A DNA stretch of 33,673 bases from assembly GCA_020404105.1 (NCBI GenBank), contig JADBWH010000034.1, positions 1 to 33,673 on the forward strand, read 5' to 3'. Below the pieces are notes generated by a model that searched no databases, had not been told where the DNA came from, and saw nothing but the letters and a program-made list of their open reading frames with translations. The number at the start of each line of letters is the position of its first letter. Position 1 is the stretch's first letter. A program made the position numbers and the translations under genes. The DNA comes from Pseudanabaena sp. M53BS1SP1A06MG (GTDB lineage Bacteria; Cyanobacteriota; Cyanobacteriia; Pseudanabaenales; Pseudanabaenaceae). Positions 17,301 through 25,889 of this stretch are shown here, piece by piece.

Positions 17301-17360
17301 GACTTGACGAGAAAAAAGGTCTTACCGAGTTTTAACGTTAACTGAGCAAAGTCAAAGCCG
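17301..17360. repeat. Family E fragment
   Basis: acttgacgagaaaaaaggt and tgagcaaagtcaaagcc match the flank and right arm of the 1592-1668 copy. The left arm has been lost, so no hairpin remains. Confidence 0.5.
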
Positions 17361-17434
17361 CAGGTACTTTAATTAATCGCAAGTCCATAATGCAAGTGAC
17401 TACAGCTATAGATACTATGCGCTGATCATTAATA

Positions 17435-17514
17435 GGTAGGGCTGCAAAGTAATTTTTTAGTAATTGTGTTGCGGGCGCGAAGCGCCCGCAACACAATTAC
17501 ATTGCATGACTACC
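17435..17514. repeat. Family D palindromic repeat
   Basis: ggtagggctgcaaagtaatt at the left and attgcatgactacc at the right, around the near-perfect palindrome gtaattgtgttgcgggcgc / gcgcccgcaacacaattac. It lies 21 bp downstream of the M23 gene (-), so it probably also forms that transcript's end. Confidence 0.85.
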
Positions 17515-17535
17515 AATTAATGAATATGTGAATCC

Positions 17536-18798
17536 CTACAAATAAGCAGAAGGATCAATCGGTTCACCATTTGCACGTAACTCAAAGTGTAAATGGGGAC
17601 CAGTCGAAAATCCTGTCGAACCAACTGCCGCGATCGGCTGACCTCTCTCAACGACATCCCCATCTTTGACGTATAGTTCACTACAGTGAGCATAGAGAGT
17701 AGTCATGCCATTGCCGTGATCAACAATTACCGAATTGCCATAGCCACCATACCAATCTGCATAAATGACCCGACCTTGGGCGCTAGCATAAATGAGACTG
17801 CCGTAGTCTGCGCCAAAGTCGATACCTGCATGAAATCTTTCTGTTCCTAAAATAGGATGCACCCGCCAACCGAAGTTACTAGTCACAGGACCAATTGTTG
17901 GATACATCAATTGCCCTGTACCTGGAGGGAGGATTAAACCAGAATAGGGCTGGACTCTTGCTATAATGATTTGTGACAGGCGACGCGAATCTTCGGCAAG
18001 ACGATCTTCCGCCTGCTCAAGGGCTTTACGATCGCTCTTAAGGCGCTCAATAGTATTTTGTTGAGCAACTGCTTCAGCCTCAATATTTGATTTTTGATAC
18101 TTCAATTTTTGGGTTAATAGCTCAATCTCATTTTTTTGAGCAATTACTTGATTACGTTGCTTTTCAACCCGTTCTGATTTTTGGCTCAAGTCTGCCAATA
18201 ATTTGCGATCGCTATTATAAATGCGCTCAATCTGCCGACGGCGATCAGCAAACTGATTGAGATCCCGACTACTGAGCAATGTAACCCACCAGCGTTGCAA
18301 CTGTTGCCTTTGTAAATAGCGTAAACGTGCAGAAGTAGCATCACGCTTTTTATTGAGGTCATATTCTAGATCTTGGAGCTTCGTGTTCAGAGCTTGTAAT
18401 TGACTGCGAGCTTGACGAATTTTTTTCTCATTTTCTTGGATTTGCCCCTCCGTCACCCGTACATTTTTCCTTAGAGCCGCCAGACGTGATTCCGCAGGCT
18501 TAGTCAATGCATTAATTTGTTCCTGTTGCTTTTGAATAATTTGACGCTGTTGATCAACAAAGTTTTGATAGTTCTTCAGTTCATCTACAGACTGGGCTTG
18601 CACTGGATGACCTTGCCCCAGCATTAAGTAGCTCATCAAGATCGTCAGCAAGCCAAGCCGCAAAAATAGACCCATCAGTCCTTTGCTCAACCTTTGCACT
18701 AAGTTGGAGATTTCTGCACCATTGGTTTGACAATGTTTACTAGTCATATCTTGCCAGTTGATTTGCTTATTGATTTGCCAATTAAGGCGATCGCGCAT
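17536..18798 (-). CDS. EnvC-like M23 metallopeptidase-family protein with long coiled coil
   Basis: The 420-residue protein has an N-terminal cytoplasmic stretch, then a hydrophobic export segment (about 43-68, LFLRLGLLTILMSYLMLG). A long coiled coil (about 72-265, with QQRQIIQKQQEQINAL, LRYLQRQQLQRWW) is followed by a C-terminal M23/LytM domain (about 300-420). The zinc-site motifs HxGxD (RFHAGIDFG) and GPHLHFELR are intact, so it may be a true endopeptidase, unlike the inactive EnvC of E. coli. Role: peptidoglycan remodelling or amidase activation at division. The export segment begins unusually far in; Met18 or a later start may be the real one, which would make a normal signal peptide. 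Partner amidases are not seen nearby. Confidence 0.88.
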   Translation of the reverse strand: MRDRLNWQINKQINWQDMTSKHCQTNGAEISNLVQRLSKGLMGLFLRLGLLTILMSYLMLGQGHPVQAQSVDELKNYQNFVDQQRQIIQKQQEQINALTKPAESRLAALRKNVRVTEGQIQENEKKIRQARSQLQALNTKLQDLEYDLNKKRDATSARLRYLQRQQLQRWWVTLLSSRDLNQFADRRRQIERIYNSDRKLLADLSQKSERVEKQRNQVIAQKNEIELLTQKLKYQKSNIEAEAVAQQNTIERLKSDRKALEQAEDRLAEDSRRLSQIIIARVQPYSGLILPPGTGQLMYPTIGPVTSNFGWRVHPILGTERFHAGIDFGADYGSLIYASAQGRVIYADWYGGYGNSVIVDHGNGMTTLYAHCSELYVKDGDVVERGQPIAAVGSTGFSTGPHLHFELRANGEPIDPSAYL

Positions 18799-18989
18799 TC
18801 AGTTCACCAAGTCCCAAAAACAAGTATCCATAAACTAGGGCAAGATTTTAACCGTATTTGGACATTAATAAAAGTCTATATTTAGTGTAATTCTCAACTC
18901 AAGCGCACGAAATTATATATCTAGCGAAGATCAAGTATGTCATAGCGCCTAGAAAATGCTATGGCATTTTTCAAGCAAGCGAGATACAT

Positions 18990-19026
18990 AGGTTTGTTTC
19001 CGCGCATTTAGCGGGGAAACAAACCT
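18990..19026. repeat. Inverted repeat, possible repeat core
   Basis: aggtttgtttccgc at 18990-19003 and gcggggaaacaaacct at 19011-19026. It resembles the core of family B (agtttgttccgcc / ggcggaacaaact) without that family's ends. Confidence 0.5.
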
Positions 19027-19182
19027 GTACTTCACCAGACTGGTAAAAGCTATATGTCAGGTTTTAATTTATAATAAAATTTCTGTATTTTTTAATACTA
19101 AAATTACTATATATACTTTTCTCATGACATAATTTAGAGGGCTAAATTCACTTTGGCTCTTAAAAAAATTATTTAAAAACAA

Positions 19183-19264
19183 GGTAGTCATGCAATGTAA
19201 TTGTGTTGCGGGCGCGAAGGACTCGCAACACAATTACTAAAAAAAATTACTTTGCAGCACTACC
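19183..19264. repeat. Family D palindromic repeat
   Basis: ggtagtcatgcaatgtaatt at the left and aattactttgcagcactacc at the right. The core is tgtgttgcgggcgcgaagga, then ctcgcaacacaatta. It is the same unit as 17435-17514 in inverse orientation. Confidence 0.85.
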
Positions 19265-19324
19265 AAAAACAAAATTTAAATAACTAATTTAGTAAACCTG
19301 CTACCAAATCGCAGAGAGAAAGCA

Positions 19325-19564
19325 ATGACAAACACGACACAGATGCGTACTTATCAAGGTACTCAGAATACAAAGCAGTCTCACTATCTACAATGTCTTC
19401 AACCCTTACCTTCTACTTGGGTAACATTGCTAGAACCGATTGCATCTAGTAGCTATGATGAGGCGTTGCTGATGTGTCAATATCCTGATGGGCAATGGGC
19501 TGCTTGGATACCAGATCTGGGGGAAATTAAATTACATTCAGGTCAGTTTTGTCGGATGTCTTAG
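19325..19564 (+). CDS. Small protein of unknown function
   Basis: A 79-residue ORF with a good ribosome binding site (gagagaaag, 6 bp before ATG) and an intrinsic terminator 6 bp after its TAG stop; both support a real gene. The N-terminal 25 residues are polar (Thr/Gln rich). The C-terminal part (LPSTWVTLLEPIASSSYDEA, then PDGQWAAWIPDLGEIKLHSG) looks like a small compact domain. It has two Cys and no membrane segment. I do not recognise the family. The terminator separates it from the glycosyltransferase downstream. Confidence 0.6.
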   Translation: MTNTTQMRTYQGTQNTKQSHYLQCLQPLPSTWVTLLEPIASSSYDEALLMCQYPDGQWAAWIPDLGEIKLHSGQFCRMS

Positions 19565-19569
19565 TATAT

Positions 19570-19600
19570 AAAAAAGGAGATGCTAAGCACCTCCTTTTTT
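19570..19600 (+). terminator. Intrinsic terminator between the small ORF and the glycosyltransferase
   Basis: aaaaaaggag, then an 11-base loop region, then ctccttttttt. The T-tract runs to 19601. It overlaps the first seven codons of the longest glycosyltransferase ORF (from 19580), which argues that translation really starts at 19613. Confidence 0.8.
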
Positions 19601-19612
19601 TGTAGTGAGAAT

Positions 19613-20770
19613 ATGACCAAATCTCAACATATTCATCTCTGGATTCCTGAACTGTTTTCTACCAAGGGAGGGATTCAAGTATTTTCAGGATTTTTATTGC
19701 AAGCACTCCAATCTCTTTATCCTGATTCCAGTTTCAGCATTTTCCTCAAAAATGATGCATGGGAAGACATACAGCCGCGAGTTACTCCAGATAGCAGCTA
19801 TTTGCAGGCAAAAATTTATGGAGCAGGAACGATCCCATTGCATCTGAGGACTTTATTTTTTAGTTGGCAATTACTTAGTAAGGCGATCACCCAAAAGCCT
19901 GATCTGATCATTACGACACACCTAAATTTTGCACCGATCGCTTTTATCCTCAAAAAGATCATTGGTACACGATATATTGTGATCGCTCATGGGATCGAAG
20001 CGTGGAATATTCAAAATCCTTTACTAAAGAAATCACTACAGAATGCGGACTTAATTCTGGCGGTCAGTAACTTCACACGCGATCGAATCTGTCAACAACA
20101 GGTGATATCACCTGAAAAAGTGGGGGTTTTACATAATACTTTTGATGCCCATGCTTGGGAAATTAGAGACAAACCTACCCATTTATTGCAAAAATATGGG
20201 CTAAGCCCTCGGCAAAAAATTATCCTCACGGTATCCCGCCTTGTCACCTCCGAAAAATACAAGGGCTATGATCAGATTCTGTCAGTATTACCGATTCTGA
20301 GGCAATCTATTCCTGATATCCATTACATCATTGTGGGCAAAGGTAGCGATCGCGATCGGTTACTCCAGATCATTCAACAAAATAATCTTCAAAAATATGT
20401 CACTCTCGCAGGCTTCATCCCCGACGAAGATTTATGTGATTACTATAATCTATGTGATTTGTTCGCTATGCCTAGCAAAAGAGAAGGATTTGGGATAGTC
20501 TATTTAGAAGCTCTAGCCTGTGGTAAAGCTGTCTTAGGAGGAAATTTAGATGGGGCTGTCGATGCTTTGTGTCAAGGAGAGATTGGGGCACTAATTAATC
20601 CTGATAACTTACAGGAAATTGCGACAATAATTACCAAAATTTTATCGTGTAAATATGAACATCCTCTAATGTACCAGCCGCAAAGATTACGACAAGTCGT
20701 AATTAGCAAATTTGGATTTGAGCATTTTCAGCAGAATCTATCTAATTATTTATCAAGTTTTCTAAATTAA
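19613..20770 (+). CDS. Glycosyltransferase family 4 (GT-B fold)
   Basis: A 385-residue protein when started at ATG 19613; the ORF is open from 19580, but that start lies in the terminator hairpin and adds 11 residues of no family character. The N-terminal domain carries STKGGIQVFSGFLLQAL (donor/acceptor Gly loop). The C-terminal domain has the GT4 features GKGSDRDRLLQII and the E-x7-E motif EGFGIVYLE (Glu291, Glu299), followed by ALACGKAVLGG. GT4 enzymes are retaining and transfer sugars from nucleotide donors. No membrane segment, so cytoplasmic or peripheral. It heads the polysaccharide-type cluster with the amidotransferase and second GT4; the sugar cannot be predicted. Confidence 0.88.
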   Translation: MTKSQHIHLWIPELFSTKGGIQVFSGFLLQALQSLYPDSSFSIFLKNDAWEDIQPRVTPDSSYLQAKIYGAGTIPLHLRTLFFSWQLLSKAITQKPDLIITTHLNFAPIAFILKKIIGTRYIVIAHGIEAWNIQNPLLKKSLQNADLILAVSNFTRDRICQQQVISPEKVGVLHNTFDAHAWEIRDKPTHLLQKYGLSPRQKIILTVSRLVTSEKYKGYDQILSVLPILRQSIPDIHYIIVGKGSDRDRLLQIIQQNNLQKYVTLAGFIPDEDLCDYYNLCDLFAMPSKREGFGIVYLEALACGKAVLGGNLDGAVDALCQGEIGALINPDNLQEIATIITKILSCKYEHPLMYQPQRLRQVVISKFGFEHFQQNLSNYLSSFLN

Positions 20771-20788
20771 GAGGCTTGCTATTAATCT

Positions 20789-20889
20789 GGCTTCGGTTAA
20801 GCTCAGCCAAGGTTAGGGAGTTGTGACTTCGACTACGCTCAGCCAGCGTTAACTGAGAGAAGTCGAAGTTAGCTGAGCGGAGTCAAAGC
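20789..20889. repeat. Family E compound repeat
   Basis: Three arms in a row: ggcttcggttaagctcagcc, then gacttcgactacgctcagcc, then ctgagagaagtcgaagttag with gctgagcggagtcaaagc. It looks like two overlapping copies and fills the gap between the first glycosyltransferase and the amidotransferase. It could act as an attenuating structure within the cluster (inference). Confidence 0.7.
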
Positions 20890-20930
20890 ACATAAACTTG
20901 ACATAATATTTTGGAGCTAGGAAACATTAT

Positions 20931-22799
20931 ATGTGTGGAATTGCTGGTTTTTTAGCTTTATCACTACCAACTGAAACTGAGCGATATACCCGCATATTAC
21001 AAATTGCCCTTCAGCATCGAGGGGATGATGATCAAGGCTTATATTTATCACCACAGCGAGATGTAGCCTTAATTCATACTCGGCTGGCGATTCTCGATCT
21101 AAGCCAAAATGGACATCAGCCAATGCACATTGCTGATCAAAGATATTGGATTACCTTTAATGGAGAAATCTATAACTTTCTTGAATTAAGAGAACAGTTA
21201 AAAAAAGAAGGAGAAACTTTTTTTTCCCATACAGATACAGAAGTAATTCTCAAACTCTATGCAAAACATGGCGAAAGATGCCTAGATCTTTTGCGCGGAA
21301 TGTTTGCCTTTGCAATTTGGGACGATCGCGAGAAGGTTTGTTTTATGGCACGCGATCCATTTGGGATTAAACCTCTTTATTATTGGTATCAAGGTAAAAC
21401 TTTAATTTTTGCGTCAGAATTACGGGCTATTATCGCGCTTGGTATCATCCCTAAACAATTAAGCCCAGTTGGTTTATTTACATATTTAACTAATGGCTCA
21501 GTTTCCGAGCCTTGGACAATTATTGACGGAATTAAAAGCTTAGAAGCAGGTAGCAGTTTACGATGGCAGGATGGCAAGATTTATCATCAAAAATATTGGG
21601 AAATTAATTTCACATCGGTACGTTATGCAGAGCATTCTGTAGAGCCAAGTTATGCCCCAATAGTAGCGAAACTATCCTTAGAAGCGATCGCTACAACAAG
21701 AACCGCTTTATTCAATAGTGTTACGCATCATCTAGTTAGTGATGTCCCTATTGGTATATTTTTGAGTGGGGGTATCGACTCAACTGCACTTGTTGCCATT
21801 GCTCGACAAATACAAGGTAATGAATTACGCACCTATTCCCTTACATTTAAAGAAGAGGCTTGGAATGAAGGGGCAATCGCGAAACAGGTCGCTGATCACT
21901 TTGGTACATCTCATACTGAATATCTACTAACGGCTGATCTTGCTCATAACCTGTTACCAGAATATTGGCGATCACTCGATCAACCCACAATTGACGGATT
22001 TAATACATTTTGCATTTCTCAAATTACCCACCAACAGGGTATGAAAGTTGTTTTATCGGGACTAGGTAGTGATGAACTATTTGGCGGTTATAGGACATTT
22101 CGGCAAGTACCATGGATGGTGGAACAGAGGCAACGTGTTGCTCTCTTAAAAGCGATCGCCAAAGTTATTGGTAAAGGTTTAGAACAATTAGCCCAGTCCC
22201 CAAAATATCGAAGGCTTGGGGCATTTCTGACTAAAGATAACTCCATCAAAAATGCCTATGGTTTAGTACGTGGAGTTTTTTCGCATTGGGAAGCCTATCA
22301 ATTAGTTCAATTCTATTTAGGAAAAGATGCTGGAGAGCAGATCAAAAATGAGATTGTCACTTTTATTACTAGTGAAAATCAATATTTTCCACAATTTCCC
22401 ACCCCACAAGATGAAGTTTCTTATCTGGAACTCAGTCGCTATATGCGAAATCAATTATTGAGAGATAGCGATGTGATGAGCATGAAATGGGGCTTAGAGT
22501 TGCGTGTTCCCTTTGTTGATCGGGCGCTATTTGAAGTCATAAATCAAATCCCCGCAGCAACCCGTTTACAAAATCACAAAAAGCTATTAACTTAGGCAAT
22601 TCCCGAAATCCCTGAATATATTATTAATCGCCCTAAGCGAAGCTTTACCATTCCCTTTTTTCAATGGATTGACAAGGATTTGCTTAAAGGTACTATGGAC
22701 ATCAAAATTCCAAATCATATTCCTCTACCACCTCAGCAATGGTATCGACGATGGAGCTTAGTAGTTTTGCAAAATTGGTTACAGGTGCTCTCCCTATGA
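20931..22799 (+). pseudogene. asnB: Asparagine synthase-like (glutamine-hydrolysing) amidotransferase, interrupted by an in-frame TAG
   Basis: The first 554 codons are open, then TAG at 22593-22595, then 67 more codons in the same frame to TGA at 22797-22799. The class II glutaminase domain has Cys2 as nucleophile, RLAILDLS, NGEIYNF and the DPFGIKPLYY motif. The synthetase domain has the PP-loop SGGIDST (279-285) and SGLGSDELFGGY. The post-stop codons give AIPEIPEYIINRPKRSF, the conserved AsnB C-terminal block, and the stop sits where the family has Gln (LLTQAIP), so CAG to TAG explains it. The true end overlaps the next gene by ATGA. Such proteins in sugar clusters often amidate uronic acids. 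A ggagctagga Shine-Dalgarno precedes ATG. Without the tail it is probably inactive. Sequencing error remains possible. Confidence 0.88.
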
Positions 22800-23989
22800 A
22801 AGTTCTGCATATTATTCCTTCCGTGGCAAAAGTGCGTGGAGGTCCTAGCAAAGCAGTAATCGAAATGGTGAAAGCGTTGCAATCGCAAAACGTTGATGCA
22901 GAAATCGCGACTACTAACGATAATGGCAAAGACCTATTGGATGTCCCACTAGGTGAACTGACTGATCAGCTAGAGGAATATGGAAATGTACCGATTCGTT
23001 TTTTTGCAAGATTCTCACCTAATGTGAATGCTGTGCGTGAATTTGCCTATTCGAGAACATTAACCGCTTGGCTATGGCAGCATATCACCGATTATGACAT
23101 CATTCATGTCCATGCCATTTTCTCCTATGCCTCCACGATCGCTATGGCGATAGCTCGTATCAAAAAAGTACCCTATATCAATCGCCCCTTGGGGCAGCTT
23201 TGTGAATGGTCATTACAACAAAGCAAACTTCGCAAACAAGTTTATCTCAATATTATTGAACGCTCTAATTTATTGCATAGTCAATCACTCCATTTTACAG
23301 CTGAGCAGGAAAGAGAGGAATCTCAGCAACTAAATTTAAATATTCCTAATTTCGTATTGCCCCATGGAGTGCATATACCAGAGCTAATTGCTAATGCTCA
23401 AGATCAACTGCGTCAAATCCTGCAAATTCCCGATCAGATCCCTATTATTCTGTTTATGTCCCGTATTCATCCTAAAAAAGGATTGGAGTATCTTATCCCT
23501 GCTCTCGGCAAATTCCCAGACTCAAATTTTGCTTTTGTGATCGCGGGAAATGGCGAGAGTGATTACATAAAGCAGATTCAAAGCTTACTCGAAACACATC
23601 AAATTCGCGATCGAACCCATCTTGTCGGTTTCGTTAATGGAGAACTTAAAAATCTCTATCTACAAGGAGCCGATCTATTTGTCCTAACTTCCCATTCTGA
23701 AAACTTTGGTATTGCTGTCATAGAATCCCTCGTCGCAGGAACACCTGTTTTAATTACCGATGGGGTGGCGATCGCACCAATGGTTCAATCTCACGATCTT
23801 GGCTATGTGACGCAATTGGATACTGTGGCGATCGCAGCAACAATCCAAGAATTTTTCGAGCATCCACAAGTTGCTAAGCAAAAAGGCGATCGCGCTCAAC
23901 CATATATTGCCGAAAATTATAGTTGGGCTAAAATAGCCGATAGTTTGATTAATATATATACCAAGTATGTCAAATATTCAAAATCATGA
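22796..23989 (+). CDS. Glycosyltransferase family 4 (second in the cluster)
   Basis: A 397-residue GT-B enzyme. The start at 22796 (MKVLHIIPSVAKVRGGPSK) is chosen because it gives the standard GT4 N-terminus and overlaps the amidotransferase's true stop as ATGA; the ORF is open from 22739, but those 19 residues are just the out-of-frame reading of the amidotransferase tail. The C-terminal donor domain shows LFMSRIHPKKGLEYLIPALG, AGNGESDYIKQI and E-x7-E ENFGIAVIE (Glu302, Glu310). Its last codons overlap the DUF29 start by ATGA. If ribosomes stop at the amber codon 203 bp upstream, translational coupling should be weakened. Confidence 0.88.
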   Translation: MKVLHIIPSVAKVRGGPSKAVIEMVKALQSQNVDAEIATTNDNGKDLLDVPLGELTDQLEEYGNVPIRFFARFSPNVNAVREFAYSRTLTAWLWQHITDYDIIHVHAIFSYASTIAMAIARIKKVPYINRPLGQLCEWSLQQSKLRKQVYLNIIERSNLLHSQSLHFTAEQEREESQQLNLNIPNFVLPHGVHIPELIANAQDQLRQILQIPDQIPIILFMSRIHPKKGLEYLIPALGKFPDSNFAFVIAGNGESDYIKQIQSLLETHQIRDRTHLVGFVNGELKNLYLQGADLFVLTSHSENFGIAVIESLVAGTPVLITDGVAIAPMVQSHDLGYVTQLDTVAIAATIQEFFEHPQVAKQKGDRAQPYIAENYSWAKIADSLINIYTKYVKYSKS

Positions 23990-24428
23990 ATGCAACTAAA
24001 GCTTTATATGAAATGGATTTTAATCTCTGGCTGAAGGAAACCGTAAATCTATTATGCAAAGGAGATGTTGAGAAATTGGATCTCGAAAATCTGGCTGAAG
24101 AAATTGAAGATATGGAAAATAGCCGTAAGGATGCCTTAGAAAGTAATTTGATTAGAGTATTACAGCATTTACTAAAATGGAAATACCAACCACAAAAACA
24201 AACCAATAGCAGGAAAGCATCAATTACCGAGCATTCTCTAAGTTTAAATAAAGCATTCAAAAAAGTCCCAGCCTAAAGCCTTATTTTGAATCTGTATTCG
24301 CAGATTGCTATCAAGATGCAAAATTGATCATATCTCAAGAAACTGGATTAGATATGACCACATTTCCTGACTTTTGCCCTTTTTCTCAAGCCGATGTCTT
24401 AAATCCTCAATACTTGCCTGAAGATTAG
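23986..24428 (+). pseudogene. DUF29 family protein, frameshifted
   Basis: The 5' part (23986-24264, 93 codons) reads ALYEMDFNLWLKETVNLLC and NLAEEIEDMENSRKDALESN, typical of DUF29 (Pfam PF01724). It then runs out of frame to a TAA at 24274. The missing C-terminal part is in the -1 frame at 24264-24428: SPSLKPYFESVFADCYQDAK ... LPED, again DUF29-like. Adding one A to the A6 run at 24259-24264 gives a continuous 147-residue protein of normal family length. DUF29 has no established biochemical function; it is widespread in cyanobacteria. It is translationally coupled (ATGA) to the glycosyltransferase upstream. Ribosomal or transcriptional slippage on the A-run, a real mutation and a sequencing error all fit. 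Confidence 0.8.
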
Positions 24429-24485
24429 CAAAACTATGTAACGATGAATCTCTATTAAAGTCCTATTAGATATAGATTCACTTCC

Positions 24486-25283
24486 CTACTTTCTGCCCAT
24501 TTCTCTCTGACGTTTTGCTTCGTAAAGTAGTAATGATGCACAAATAGCTACATTTAATGACTCTACTCGATCGCTTTGAGGAATTGATAAAGACTCATCG
24601 GCGAGTTCAATTAATTTCTGTGATAAACCATTACCTTCATTTCCTAACAAAATTAGAGTTGGTTGAGTGAAATCGTAATCCCAATAGGTTTTCTTGGCAT
24701 TGGCTAGTGTGGCGATCGCTTTAACCCCTTGGGCTTGCAATTTCCGAATATCATCGGCAATATTTGTCGATGTCTGCATGGGACAGTGAAACCATTGTCC
24801 TGCGGTAGCGCGAATAATTTTGGGATTAGTCAAATCAACACTATCGTTGCTCACTAACATGCCATCAATTCCTACAGCGACGGCTGAGCGAATTATTACC
24901 CCGATATTTCCTGGATCTTGAATAGTTTCCAGTGCTAAACCTAAAGTACTAATTTGGGAAGCTTTACGGGATGGTAAAAAAGCCGCAGCGATTGCCCCAT
25001 CAGGATTTTTCGTAGTAGCGATCGCTTGAAGTACCTCTTCAGAGACGATCTCTAATCTTTTAATTTCATCTACAGAGGCTTCAATGTGTTTGTATAAATC
25101 AGGATTAGCCGTAATCCATTTTTCAGTACAGCATACAGTCGCTATTGGAAAGGCTGTAGCGATCGCTTCAGTTAGAGCATGAGTTCCTTCTACTAAAAAT
25201 AATCCTTGTTCTTTTCGATCCTTAGCGCTCTCACCTAGTGATCGTAGTTGTTTTACTAATGGATTTCTAGTGCTTGTGAGCAA
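24486..25283 (-). CDS. TrmH/SpoU-family RNA 2'-O-methyltransferase
   Basis: The 265-residue SPOUT enzyme uses S-adenosylmethionine to methylate ribose in tRNA or rRNA. N-terminal substrate-binding domain: NPLVKQLRSLGESAKDRKEQ, GLFLVEGTHAL. Catalytic knot motifs: motif 1 QDPGNIGVIIRSAVAVGID, motif 2 LLGNEGNGLSQKL and motif 3 SIPQSDRVESLNVAICASLL near the C-terminus. The start is TTG (25281-25283), supported by GGAG 8 bp upstream on this strand and by the family-typical NPLVK beginning; no ATG fits. The target nucleotide cannot be told from sequence. It converges on the DUF29 gene and diverges from the DUF4189 gene. Confidence 0.88.
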   Translation of the reverse strand: MLTSTRNPLVKQLRSLGESAKDRKEQGLFLVEGTHALTEAIATAFPIATVCCTEKWITANPDLYKHIEASVDEIKRLEIVSEEVLQAIATTKNPDGAIAAAFLPSRKASQISTLGLALETIQDPGNIGVIIRSAVAVGIDGMLVSNDSVDLTNPKIIRATAGQWFHCPMQTSTNIADDIRKLQAQGVKAIATLANAKKTYWDYDFTQPTLILLGNEGNGLSQKLIELADESLSIPQSDRVESLNVAICASLLLYEAKRQREMGRK

Positions 25284-25412
25284 TTTGTAACTCCAATGAT
25301 CAATTTGATCAATATGACATGATTAAGACTTTGCAAACTAAATTACACTAACCTTAATTTACATATTAGAATGGGTATTATAGGGTTTCATTGATGTCAA
25401 CGGAAGGACATT

Positions 25413-25808
25413 ATGTCTAAAAACTTTTGGAATTCTTTAGTGATCGCGGCTGCTATTGTGATTCCTACAATGGCTGTAGGGGGACTAGAAGCCAAAGCTC
25501 AAAGCTATGGCGCAATTGCCCGTTCTCCCTCAACTCAAGACAAGGGATATTCTTGGAATTTTCGTTCTCGTAGCGCAGCGGAAAACCGAGCAATAAGTGA
25601 ATGTGAAAGCGTTTCTGGTGCAGGTGACTGTGAAGTTTTAATCTGGGCAAGAAATGCTTGTATGTCGATATCTGAAAGTAGTAATGGCGCAGCAGGAACT
25701 GGTTGGTCAACTGATGAGTATCAAGCAGAAAGGACTGCTCGAAGAGTTTGTCGTAACTACGGTGGTACAAATTGTTATGTAACGCGCACAATTTGTTTAC
25801 CATACTAG
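25413..25808 (+). CDS. DUF4189 secreted protein
   Basis: The 131-residue protein has a signal peptide (1-30: NFWNSLVIAAAIVIPTMAVG, cleavage after AKA). The mature domain (about 31-131) has the DUF4189 pattern: YGAIARSPSTQDKGYSWNF, AAENRAISECESVSGAGDCE, then ERTARRVCRNYGG. Six Cys in the mature part could form three disulfides in the periplasm. Function of the family is unknown. A strong Shine-Dalgarno (ggaagga) lies 7 bp before ATG. A hairpin follows the stop. Confidence 0.8.
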   Translation: MSKNFWNSLVIAAAIVIPTMAVGGLEAKAQSYGAIARSPSTQDKGYSWNFRSRSAAENRAISECESVSGAGDCEVLIWARNACMSISESSNGAAGTGWSTDEYQAERTARRVCRNYGGTNCYVTRTICLPY

Positions 25809-25816
25809 AAAATAGA

Positions 25817-25860
25817 TGCCAAAAGTACAATTGCTATGTATAAGGTAATTGCACTTTTGG
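25817..25860 (+). terminator. Hairpin after the DUF4189 gene
   Basis: ccaaaagtacaattgc and gtaattgcacttttgg pair over 16 positions with two mismatched or wobble pairs and a loop of about 10. There is no clear T-tract, so it is weak as an intrinsic terminator. Confidence 0.5.
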
Positions 25861-25889
25861 AAATGACAAACTAGCTTTCTTCAAACTCT

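Larger units (their letters stand above)
18799..19324. other. Spacer with hairpin and family D repeat
   Basis: This 526-bp spacer separates two divergent genes and has no convincing ORF. It holds an inverted repeat at 18990-19026 (aggtttgtttcc / ggaaacaaacct), an AT-rich tract (about 19060-19130) and a family D repeat (19183-19264). The promoters for the M23 gene (-) and the small ORF at 19325 (+) must lie here; no consensus boxes could be fixed. Confidence 0.55.

Noticed and set aside
19580-19612. Longer start for the first glycosyltransferase.
   Set aside because: The extra codons fall in the terminator of the preceding small gene and add no conserved residues; ATG 19613 gives the normal N-terminus.
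22593-22595. TAG as genome-wide recoded or pyrrolysine codon.
   Set aside because: Other genes here terminate at TAG and the surrounding family has Gln at this position; a point mutation or sequence error is simpler.
22739-22795. Longer start for the second glycosyltransferase.
   Set aside because: These 19 codons are the shifted reading of the amidotransferase tail; MKVLHIIPS at 22796 is the family-typical start and gives the ATGA overlap.
24024-24260. Minus-strand open frame opposite the DUF29 gene.
   Set aside because: Antisense shadow of a recognisable coding region.
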